Assembly (NCBI RefSeq): GCF_000711235.1
Contig: NZ_JOMI01000009.1
Span: 186,001 to 250,000 of the forward strand
From: Prevotella sp. 10(H)
Lineage (GTDB): Bacteria; Bacteroidota; Bacteroidia; Bacteroidales; Dysgonomonadaceae
Direction: 5' to 3'
Length of the DNA stretch: 64,000 bases
Below, piece after piece: positions 55,259 to 64,000 of the stretch. Each line of letters opens with the position of its first letter. The first letter of the stretch is position 1. The notes under the pieces are model-generated. The model searched no databases. It had not been told where the DNA came from and was given only the letters and a program-made list of their open reading frames with translations. Both the position numbers and the translations under genes were made by a program.

Positions 55259-58200
55259 TTAATAAATTAAGCTTAATACGTCGGGTGTCTTGGGTATGGT
55301 TACAGAAGATGTCGAAGTACTAATTATCTGAATTTCCGCCCTGGACGAACCCTGATAAATATGAGTGCCTTTAAAAATCTGAATAGTAGCATAATTATCT
55401 CCGGCCTTCAATGTAATAGTTCTTTCATTTTTACATTCAGCGCCACACGTATCATTTTGCTCATACGAATAAGGAGGCATATAGAATGTCGCCCTAATAG
55501 GTTCTCTTCTTTCAGATGCTCTGAGAAATGTAGACCTGATAGTAATAGTGGCATCTACAGGAGACCATATTTTAGCTTTTATAGTTCCCACTCCTTCCCT
55601 GGAATCTGTCGAATATTGCCTGTCCTCAAATTTTAAAACATAAGGGTCTATTTTTATAGTTTTAGAAGTTGTTTTTGTCACTCCTGATATCTGGTCAGTA
55701 ACCTTACAAGTCAGCGTAAAACTATTAAAGTCCTGAGCCGTATGCTTATAATCAGAGGTTCTGCTCTTTATACTTCCGCCTATCGACCATTCATAATCAT
55801 AATAACCTGATCCTCCGTCAATTTTTACAGTAAAGGTAGAAGCAGCCTTATAGGCAGAGGAGGTTTCCGGAATTATTACAGACTTGATTTCTTTAGATGT
55901 ATTTAAATTTGGCTTTGGAGCTATAAAGGCTGTGGAAGACCATCCAGCTCCATCAACATATTGATATGAAAATGAATTGATTGCTACTGCCTTGTTTTCT
56001 TCTGTTGTATAGGTCTTTACAAGCCTACCGTATTGATCATAATCGTAATATGTGGTTATTCCCGAAGGAGATGTAACAGTTGATACACCTATAAGAGGCG
56101 TGTGGGTATATGTTGTAATATAACTGGCAGGAAGGCCTTCTCTCAGAAGGTTTATTAATCCGTTTTCCTGCTGGCTGATTGTTGTGCTGTTAAGCATGTT
56201 GTCGATCCTGCTTTCTCCTATCAGATTTGCAATATTCGTTTTGAAATCTGCATTTTTTATTTCCGCAACAGGATATTGTCCGTTGTAGCTCCATAAAAGA
56301 GTTGTAACTAACCCGTCTGGCATAGTATATTGCCGCAGGTTTCCTCTTTTGTCATATAAATCATATGTAATATCTGTCGTGAAGGTTCCACTTGTGGCTT
56401 TTTTAGATTGTTCTGTAGCAGGCTTATAAAAGTTCCCAAACTTTGCGAAAGTTCTTTTTTGGGTAGAAAGATGAGTGTTTCCCGTTTTAGTTATATTTTC
56501 AAGTAATACATTTACCATGTTTTTCTTAACCATCTCTTTTGAAACGGCATCAGTAAAATCCCGGGGATATTTATACTCGTGAGTGATAGTCTTATTATTA
56601 ACAGTTTCGTCTTTCTGGGTCAATTGTATATTGCTGGCCGTAGTTGTATTTACTTTACCATATTGATACTTAGTGCTGGTACTTACTCCATCCATAGTTT
56701 CAACGGTTTCTGCTAATTTATAAAATCCGGTTTCATACTCTTCCCAGAATATATCAAAAAGGCCGCTGGCATGGGTCAATACTCCATTAAGAGGATAATT
56801 AATAATATGCCTCCGATAGACATGCTTCCCGATGATAACTCTTTTTTTATGGTCAACTCTATATATATAATCTATAGTTTTAAATGGTTTACTTTCGCTT
56901 TCTTTATAAAAGGCTTCCCGTTCTAATTTGCCCATTACCCATGACTGCAAATTTTCAATATATGGATATCTTGGAGTTACATATGTTTGCCCTGTTGTAG
57001 GATTTGCACTAATCACCTGCCTGTAAATATATGGATTACTATAGGTATATTCCGCTTTACCCTGCCCTTGTTCTTTTTTTATAACTTTCTTGTAAAAAAC
57101 AGGGCTTCCCTGATTGAAAAATAATCCGGAAAAGGGTTCTTCAGTAAAATAGTATCTGGGATGATTTGTAAATTGATTCTCCATCAATCCTTTAAGTCCA
57201 ATATATACCCTGTATTTATATGATTCATAATCTTTATTATCATTAGATAACTTCATATAGTGTGGATCTTCATAGGTATATACGGTTGTTACAGGACTTG
57301 ATTTCGCATCAGGCTTCGATATCATTTTGGCAATCCTGAGGCCTCCTACAATTTTATTATCCTTATCCCTATTGGCTTCCGTAAAAAATTCTGTATAACC
57401 TCCCGTTGGATAATCTATTTTTGTAAGTGTCCACGACTGCATATAACTTTCTGAGGAAGTTCTGTCTGCTAAATTATTTTGAAGGAAAGGACCATAATTC
57501 TCCAAATCAATTCCGGATATTTTTCCTACCAAATGTCGATTAGTCTTCACTCCATTATAATAGCCCCACAGATCTTGCCCTAATGAAAATAATGATGGTT
57601 GATCTGAACACCGGGCAGGTAAACGATCCTCATTATAAGAAAATTTGTATTTAATGGGTGTACCTCCTCTGCTACCACTAATTTCTATAGACTCAAGTTT
57701 AAGCCTGTAATTTGCATCTTCTGTAGAAGTATTCGAACTTTGGAAATATGAATAGTTAAACCCGACTCTTTTGATTTCTGTCCCATTTTTATCCTTTACT
57801 ACTATTGCTCTTAGACTATAATGTCCTTTTTTGTCTTGCCTTTCTGTAGAATTTAAGATAAATTCTATAGAACCGTTATCAAAGTCTATTTTTGTTAAGC
57901 TTCTTTCATAAAATTCTGTATAAGAAAAACTATAATTACTTCCGCCTCCTTCATACCCACTTCCGTCTGATCTATACCCTGCGCTCAAAGTAGCTGATCG
58001 ATTATAGACCTTATATCCTATAGGATTACCATAGGTAAATTTTATTGAATTGGATGAACTAGATGAAGTTATGGTTGATATTTTCCAGTTTGAAACAGCC
58101 TGAATCCCTATTTTCACTCTTTTATCGGGTAGATACAATTCTTCTTTATCCGAGAAATTATATATAGTTCCGTTAGGATTAGTAATAGTAAAAGTATTAT

Positions 58201-58843
58201 TTGTCAGATTTCTCTCTATTTTGTTATCGGAGTAAGGGATATTTACCAAATTCCTGTCCATATCGTATACAAAAGAGCCGGAAAGGTCATTCATACTATA
58301 AGTATATATATCTGAACCCATATCATGAACCTCATCCGCAAGTTGTTCGAGATATCCATTAATATTTAGAAATCCCTGTTCGCCATAATCATTCATTTTG
58401 TTAAAAATTTCCTCTTTGAACGGGACTTTACCCGTAATCTTTCCCCCTGATATTGCATTGAATGACAATTCCGGACTATTAAGAAAACCATAAGATTTTT
58501 CTTCATCATGAATTCCTTTTATCTGACGGCTGACCATACCTCCTACATTCAGATTCCAACCCAGCCCGACCCATGTAGCTATATCGTTTACTTTATGTCC
58601 TCCGAGGTGATAAGATAAGCTGATAGGCAATTCCAAATCTCCTACTTTGATTGTGTATAGGGGTATATTGATATCAGGAATACCCACACTGTTACTTACC
58701 GGATAATTTTGAAAACGATCCAACATTGTTGCTTCGGGGGTTTTTGTGAATTGAGAGTGCATACTCAATTCACTATTCCAGTCTTGTGCATAATTTTGGA
58801 TTGAAATGAGGCTTATTAAAATTATAATTATTACTTTTTTCAT
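55259..58843 (-). CDS. large secreted SpvB/YD-type protein upstream of RHS
   Basis: 1194 residues with signal peptide (ending IQNYAQ). The N-terminal part has the pattern of proteins that precede RHS in Bacteroidota (VGIPDINIPLYTIKVGDLELP, YHLGGHKVNDIATWVGLGWNL), reminiscent of SpvB/TcB-like beta-propeller starts. The middle carries YD-like repeats (TYYDYDQYGRLVKTY). Near residue 1000 a PKD-like domain begins (FTVKIDGGSGYYDYEWSIGG). There is no C-terminal toxin. It may form part of the shell or help export of the RHS partner; both are exported and adjacent (11 bases). Confidence 0.75.
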   Translation of the reverse strand: MKKVIIIILISLISIQNYAQDWNSELSMHSQFTKTPEATMLDRFQNYPVSNSVGIPDINIPLYTIKVGDLELPISLSYHLGGHKVNDIATWVGLGWNLNVGGMVSRQIKGIHDEEKSYGFLNSPELSFNAISGGKITGKVPFKEEIFNKMNDYGEQGFLNINGYLEQLADEVHDMGSDIYTYSMNDLSGSFVYDMDRNLVNIPYSDNKIERNLTNNTFTITNPNGTIYNFSDKEELYLPDKRVKIGIQAVSNWKISTITSSSSSNSIKFTYGNPIGYKVYNRSATLSAGYRSDGSGYEGGGSNYSFSYTEFYERSLTKIDFDNGSIEFILNSTERQDKKGHYSLRAIVVKDKNGTEIKRVGFNYSYFQSSNTSTEDANYRLKLESIEISGSRGGTPIKYKFSYNEDRLPARCSDQPSLFSLGQDLWGYYNGVKTNRHLVGKISGIDLENYGPFLQNNLADRTSSESYMQSWTLTKIDYPTGGYTEFFTEANRDKDNKIVGGLRIAKMISKPDAKSSPVTTVYTYEDPHYMKLSNDNKDYESYKYRVYIGLKGLMENQFTNHPRYYFTEEPFSGLFFNQGSPVFYKKVIKKEQGQGKAEYTYSNPYIYRQVISANPTTGQTYVTPRYPYIENLQSWVMGKLEREAFYKESESKPFKTIDYIYRVDHKKRVIIGKHVYRRHIINYPLNGVLTHASGLFDIFWEEYETGFYKLAETVETMDGVSTSTKYQYGKVNTTTASNIQLTQKDETVNNKTITHEYKYPRDFTDAVSKEMVKKNMVNVLLENITKTGNTHLSTQKRTFAKFGNFYKPATEQSKKATSGTFTTDITYDLYDKRGNLRQYTMPDGLVTTLLWSYNGQYPVAEIKNADFKTNIANLIGESRIDNMLNSTTISQQENGLINLLREGLPASYITTYTHTPLIGVSTVTSPSGITTYYDYDQYGRLVKTYTTEENKAVAINSFSYQYVDGAGWSSTAFIAPKPNLNTSKEIKSVIIPETSSAYKAASTFTVKIDGGSGYYDYEWSIGGSIKSRTSDYKHTAQDFNSFTLTCKVTDQISGVTKTTSKTIKIDPYVLKFEDRQYSTDSREGVGTIKAKIWSPVDATITIRSTFLRASERREPIRATFYMPPYSYEQNDTCGAECKNERTITLKAGDNYATIQIFKGTHIYQGSSRAEIQIISTSTSSVTIPKTPDVLSLIY

Positions 58844-58855
58844 AGTATATGTATT

Positions 58856-59992
58856 TTACTTCTTAATAATCACTTGATTCACAGCCACACCATTAGCCGT
58901 AATCTTGAGTACATAATTCCTGGAATGCAAAGCCGAGCAGTCGATAGTCTGATGGTGAGTCCCTGCAGATTGTCTTTGCACCTTTGTTTTCCTGACTGGC
59001 ATCCCGTCCATCGAGTATAATTCGAAAGATACATTGGCATTTTCTTTCAATTCATACTCCAGGTTCATAATTGATTCCACTGGGTTAGGATAGATACGGC
59101 AATCCATAATATCTTCCAGCTTTACAGTCTTTGCATCCGTTTTCTGTAATTCCGACTGGTGTTTATCTTTCTGTTCCATATTCCACATCTCTTCGAGTAA
59201 AGCTAGATTCTCAGGATCAGTATCCAGATACAGATGGTCTTGTGGCGGATAGAAAAATGCTGTACTGAATATCTCCGTACTATCTGCTAAATTGATATTC
59301 CTTACCGTCTCGAATACCGGATAACGATAACCTTTACTATACCAACGGCAGGTCTCCAATGCCTTACCCTGGATGTCAAGGCTGTCATCGAGTATAGTCT
59401 GCACTGTCTTTACTCTTAATACAGGGCTTAATGAATCTCCCGATGGAAGTATGACTTTCCCATAGGCATCGGCTGTGGTAGTTACTGTACCTTTCGTTCT
59501 GATTCTGACAGTTCCCGAATAAAGACCTTCCGATGTATATTCAGATCGCATTGACTGTCCGTAATTTAATGGATAAGTCATTAATACCATAGGCTTTAAG
59601 TATGCCAGTTCCACGGCAGGATTCTCATGTCCTGTTTGCAACAGGGAATTTCCGCTGATTCTATAATAATACATGGTATTGTGTTCCGTACCGACTATCA
59701 GTTCATTGTCCTGTACATCCTTTTTATTATATAGGGCATCACCCAGTATATAAACACTGTCTCCCTCAATCGGCGGAAGGGAATAAGCAAGGGTGTATTG
59801 ATCATTTATTGTTTTGAGTTTACTGAAATCCCAGGTAATATTTTTGCCGGGCTTTCCAGAATCTTTAAATTCGACTTGTTGCTTGATCAGTATGTCTCCT
59901 GCGCGAAGATGGTTGTGGTCTCTATTCAGTTGCCCTGAGCACGGCAATAAAAAGACGATAACCATAAATGGAATCAATAATGTTCTTTTCAT
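58856..59992 (-). CDS. secreted protein with T9SS type A sorting domain
   Basis: 378 residues. A signal peptide (ending LLPCSGQ) precedes an unassigned ~270-residue body rich in beta-strands. The last ~80 residues are a type IX secretion sorting domain: IYPNPVESIMNLEY, then VSFELYSMDGMPV, ending YVLKITANGVAVNQVIIKK. It is first in the operon, 12 bases before the 1194-residue gene. It shows that the organism has T9SS and hints that the RHS set uses the same export route; neither of the other two carries such a domain. Confidence 0.85.
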   Translation of the reverse strand: MKRTLLIPFMVIVFLLPCSGQLNRDHNHLRAGDILIKQQVEFKDSGKPGKNITWDFSKLKTINDQYTLAYSLPPIEGDSVYILGDALYNKKDVQDNELIVGTEHNTMYYYRISGNSLLQTGHENPAVELAYLKPMVLMTYPLNYGQSMRSEYTSEGLYSGTVRIRTKGTVTTTADAYGKVILPSGDSLSPVLRVKTVQTILDDSLDIQGKALETCRWYSKGYRYPVFETVRNINLADSTEIFSTAFFYPPQDHLYLDTDPENLALLEEMWNMEQKDKHQSELQKTDAKTVKLEDIMDCRIYPNPVESIMNLEYELKENANVSFELYSMDGMPVRKTKVQRQSAGTHHQTIDCSALHSRNYVLKITANGVAVNQVIIKK

Positions 59993-60420
59993 TAGGTTAA
60001 TTATATTAAATGTTTTTAGTATTGCTTATTCTTCTGTTGAAGTGATTCGGATACATTAGTGATTCATGATATAGATAAATAAAGTCTCCAACATTTTATT
60101 AAAAAATGCAAAATAATGCTAACGGATTTAAATAAGCAAGATAATCCCATATGTTGTGTAACATATATGAATCAGTCTTCTAACATATATGAATCAGTCT
60201 TCTAATATATATATTCGTTTCCGGAAAATATAACTACCGAATCTATTTTTCCGGTATAAGATATTTGACCACCATTTGCAAAACCTTTTTATTCACTCAT
60301 TGCAGAAAATGATAGCGCAAAGCTCAAAGAAAATACAAGAATAAATATATAACTTATATTTTTTTCATTTTCGAATATCTTTAGCATATTAATAAATTAA
60401 CTCTTTTAAAGCCCATAAAT
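59993..60420. other. AT-rich upstream region of the RHS operon
   Basis: No coding region seen. It contains the 22-base tandem repeat listed separately and presumably the operon promoter, which I could not place with confidence. Confidence 0.4.
60159..60212. repeat. 22-base tandem repeat
   Basis: TAACATATATGAATCAGTCTTC occurs twice head to tail (60159-60180, 60181-60202), followed by a partial third unit (TAATATATAT). Confidence 0.8.
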
Positions 60421-61190
60421 AATCTCTAGGAGTCACAAATTTTGTTGAAATATTACTTTTTCCTGATAATAGGTTGCTGCGTCTTTTTGATTTATATCCA
60501 ATTTTGTACCTTGGATGCTGAAGACCGAAAAATTATGATATAGTTTAAGTGTATTATTGCAGAAATAAACCTAGAAGACATATTTGAGACATGCTTTTTT
60601 TGTTATGACGATATCCTTCAGACGCTTTGTAAGATTTTACTACCTTTTCATCTATAGTAGTCAGTAACCAACTTGATCGCAAATCAAAAATGCGGTTCCC
60701 TGTATGATTAAAAAGAGTTTCCCATCAACTACAGGAATAATCTTGATCATAATGTTTTCAATAAACTCATGTTTAACAGTGAGTTACCTATGGTAATCTG
60801 TAAATACAAGCTGTACGTTGCGATCTTTGGTAAAATAGTTGAAACTAGCAGAGCAACAACAATTTTTCCATCGAAAGTAATAGAAGAAGAGGTGTATATA
60901 CTTAATTGAGTATCTTCTTTAATTGGTAAGATATTGGTTACACGACCATTTTTAACATAATTCAGCATTGGTAAAAAGTCAGCAGGACGCATTCAATAAC
61001 TTATGATAAGTTCATCTTAATGATTCGAGAGAGCCAAATAACTGACCTGGTTCTTCCGTTGTTAAAATCTTCGTAATATCCACTAAGAATTAGATTAAGG
61101 TCTAAAACATCTCCGGTTTGACAGTCGTAGATCAATCCATTTTTATAGTCTGCTACAATATCTGTAGAATATAGATGACAACACATCGTA
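60420..61190 (-). pseudogene. degenerate coding region, unidentified
   Basis: Several short minus-strand reading frames (61186-61001, 60992-60747 and others down to about 60412) follow one another with frame changes and stops. Each has coding-like composition (for example NGLIYDCQTGDVLDLNLIL; NGRVTNILPIKEDTQL; FVTPRDYLWALKELI). Together they look like one broken gene of about 250 codons, perhaps a small beta-propeller-type exported protein, but no family could be assigned. Confidence 0.4.
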
Positions 61191-61337
61191 TTTATTTAAC
61201 AGTCTTCCAGTTTATAAATAATAATTGTATGCTATTATGGCATTAGGCCCTACAAGAATGTTATTTGTGAATTCGGAAGTTTTCTTTTTGGATATTCTCT
61301 GCGTCAAGCAAGATGTAGTAATAATTAATTCAGATAA

Positions 61338-64000
61338 TTAATTATTACGTTGCATTTCGTACTCTTTAGGTGTCATTCCATAATGTTGCTGAAACAGCCT
61401 GATAAAATAGGATGGGGTTGTTATTCCTACCAAATAGCATATTTCATTGATTCTGAATTTTCCTTCGTGGATAAGTTGTGCAGCCTTTTGCATTCTTATA
61501 AGGCGTATTAAGTCAAGCGGTGGCTTATCGGTTATAGTTTTTATCCGGCGGTGAAAGTTTGATCTGCTCATCAATAAAGCTTCTGCAAGCTGCTCGACAT
61601 TGAAATTAGGATCTGCGATATTTTCATTGATTACTTCAACAACTTTACCTATAAATTCATTATCTCCTTTGCCTATATTACTGTCCATCATCGGCAGGAA
61701 AGGTTTTTTCTTGAATATTTCAAGTTCTCTCTGCCGGTTGTTTATCAAAGATGCAATAGAGGTTTTGAGGTAACTGGGCGAAAAAGGTTTTTCTATATAC
61801 GCATCGCTACCAAGCTTTAAGCCTTTGATCTTACTATCAAGATCGTTACGGGCAGTAAGCAGGATGAATATAATGTGATTGTATTCTGCAGATGATTTTA
61901 TGTATTCACACAATTCGAAACCATCCATTTCGGGCATCATGACATCACTGACAATTATATCTATATTTACAGATGCTATTACTTTCTGCGCCTCGATCCC
62001 GTTTACAGCCTTCTTTATAATATAATCGTCGGACAGAGAGTCTGCTATAAATTACAGCATATCCTTATTATCCTCGACGATAAGGATAGAAAGGCGATGT
62101 TTTTTTGACAGTATATTTTGATGAGAACTGTTATTCGCTTCTTCGATTTCTTCTTCAGCATCGAGGTTTATAGGTATTTTCAGAGTGAAGGTATTCAGGT
62201 TATCATGAATGTTATATAATAAATATCCTCCGTGAAGTTCTGCTAGTGATCTTGCAAGCGGTAATCCTATACCCGAGCCCGAACTTTCGCTGTACGTCCT
62301 GTTGATCTGAAAGAAAGGCTCAAATATTTTATCCTTGAATTCATCTTCAATAAGTTCCCCATCATTCGATACTTTAACCGTCAGATAGGTTTGGTCTAAA
62401 GATATTTCCATCTCTATCTGCTTATGTGAATACTTTATAGCATTCGAAAGCATATTGTCGAAGATTTTTGTCAAAGCATTCTTATCTGCTATGATATGAC
62501 TTCCGGCAAAATTACAGATCACCCTGAATTCTTTTTTCCCGACAGCCCATTCCCGCTGATATCTGTTCTTTATCTCCTCTACAAAGCGGTCTAGGTCTAT
62601 CTGTACATAGTGTAACATGAACTTGTCACTATCGACTTTTCTGAAGTCAAGCAGTTGATTGATCAGGTTCAGCAGGTGCTTGGTATTGTTTTCGATTATT
62701 TCAAGATTGTGCCTAACTTTCTTATCAGCTATCTCTGTTTTCATGATTGTTTCAAGCGGTCCGTTTATAAGGGTGACCGGCGTCCGTATCTCGTGAGCGA
62801 TCTCGGTAAAGAAATTGACCTTTGTTTCATACAATTCCTTTTCTTTCTCTATTTCGAATAGCTTCTGTTTTTCCTTATTCCTTTTTTTGTATTTCTTTAA
62901 AGAATATCTGATAACGAGATAAGATATAATCAGGAACAGAAAAACATAAGCAATAATTGCAAAAACAGAAGCCCACCATGGCGGTAGTATTTCTATATCT
63001 ATCGTTCGCACATCCTCACTCCAAACCCCATCGTTATTCGAAGTCCTTACCATAAATGTATACTTTCCCGAAGGCAATTTGGCATACGAGGCAGAATGAT
63101 TGTTTCGGGTATATATCCAGTCGTCATCGATGTTTTCCATCTTATATGCATAGAGGTTAGAGCGCGATGCCTTAAAAGTACATCCGACAAAGCATATGGG
63201 TTGCTCTGATCTTCCTTAGCATGATATACAGTATTTCGTTTCTGATCGATAACGAATACCCCGTCTTCGGTAGCCACCCATATTTCATTATCGTTGAATG
63301 TATGTACATCTCTTATTATTTTATAATCGATATCACTCATGCCCATATCCACAATCAGGTTCCGGCGTTTATCCAGCTTCAAGAGTTTGCTTTCGTGGAT
63401 ACCTATTATTATATAGTCATTATCATGCGAAATAGTATATATATTCTTCCCCGACAATGAATTATTCCCGTCGCTATTCCCCAGATACTGCGTAAAAGTC
63501 TCATCCGGCTTGTTATAAAAATATACACCCGAACCGTTTGTACCTATCCATATTTTACCGTTTTTTTCTATAGTTATACACTGCGGATTGCTCACACTGG
63601 GCTTCAGGTCTTCCACAACCGTGTAACGTATTAATTTATTTTCGGTCTTTATATATTTAAATACGCCTTCGTTCGGAGACACTATCCAGATATTATCGTC
63701 AGGGTCGGCCTGTATATCTGATATCCAGTCAGTAACACCCAATCCGTCTTCTGTCTTATTATCAAAGAAGCTAAAGGTTTCCTTAAGGGGATCGAACAGG
63801 AATATACCTTTATCTGTTCCCACCCATAATATTTTGTTTATGTCTTCATAAAGTGCACCTACATTGTTATTTCGTTTTTCAAGATGCGGATCGTAACAAT
63901 CAAATTGTTTTATCGAGATGCCGTCATATCTGTTCAGGCGGTTACGGGTGCCAAACCACATAAACCCGTAACTATCCTGTACTATGGCTTTTACGTTATT
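61338..64000 (-). pseudogene. hybrid two-component system regulator, broken; runs off the right edge
   Basis: Read on the minus strand: periplasmic beta-propeller repeats (QDSYGFMWFGTR, WVGTDKGIFLFD, WIGTNGSGVYFY), a Y_Y_Y domain, a transmembrane segment (about 62940), a histidine kinase with EIAHEIRTPVTLI (H box), an ATPase with SGIGLPLARSLAELHGG, a receiver domain (VEDNKD, SDVMMPEMDG), and a C-terminal AraC-type HTH (SRSNFHRRIK to TPKEYEMQ). Two lesions are present. Near 63176-63185 the frame changes and most of the second propeller half is missing. In the receiver domain VEDNKDML is followed by TAA at 62052-62054, in frame with the rest. As it stands it cannot give a working sensor-regulator. 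Intact relatives control polysaccharide-use loci. Confidence 0.85.

Noticed and set aside
60159-60212. Tandem repeat considered as a CRISPR remnant
   Set aside because: Units are adjacent with no spacers, and there are no cas genes.

Overview
The window is chromosomal DNA from a low-GC member of the Bacteroidota, most likely the Bacteroidales; Dysgonomonas or a close relative is my inference. Support: promoters of the TAnnTTTG type with TTTG about 19 bases upstream (tRNA-Lys, rplS), a type IX secretion (T9SS) sorting domain, a hybrid two-component regulator, a GH97 glycosidase, RHS proteins with the DUF6443-type N-terminus, and little use of Shine-Dalgarno sites. No rRNA, CRISPR array, insertion sequence or recognisable integrase was seen.

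Bases 1-38,350 are ordinary chromosome. In order they hold glnS (5' end missing), a TPR protein, an Fsr-type MFS exporter, a cysteine-rich four-helix copper protein, a glucose dehydrogenase/lactonase pair, a lipocalin, an AraC regulator overlapping a ketopantoate-reductase-like gene, a dxs-trkA-trkH operon, a double TonB-C protein, a DEAD-box helicase and an FKBP isomerase. Then comes a cell-wall recycling operon (GH3 fused to a serine hydrolase, an acidic protein, a VanX-like dipeptidase and a secreted unknown). It is followed by rplS, hflX, two small lipoproteins, prmC, a divergent HxlR / DJ-1-like pair, recX-comF, hisS-rluF, an alkyltransferase-like protein, and a kinase + GH97 operon.

Bases 38,347-47,210: a tRNA-Lys(UUU) gene followed by an island of about 8.7 kb. 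The island is bounded by short tRNA-end-like repeats (GGATCACT) and by related terminal inverted repeats. It encodes an XRE regulator, a HUH rolling-circle-type Rep with a damaged or recoded N-terminus, a small HTH protein and a DUF4143 ATPase. Between two exact 22-bp direct repeats lies a cargo module: two paralogous exported transglutaminase-like proteins flanking a very short exported RHS-core protein and a lipoprotein. There is no integrase.

Bases 47,285-59,992 (minus strand) are a polymorphic-toxin locus. A T9SS-sorted protein, a 1194-residue SpvB/YD-like protein and a 1099-residue RHS protein lie in one operon. Downstream are three displaced RHS tip cassettes plus one remnant. The intact gene and each of the three cassettes are tightly followed by a small immunity-like gene. 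The displaced cassettes lack ATG starts, one is frameshifted, and one is paired with a protein resembling EF-Tu domain 3.

Bases 60,000-64,000 hold a degenerate region and a hybrid two-component regulator broken by an internal deletion/frameshift and an in-frame stop; it runs off the right edge.
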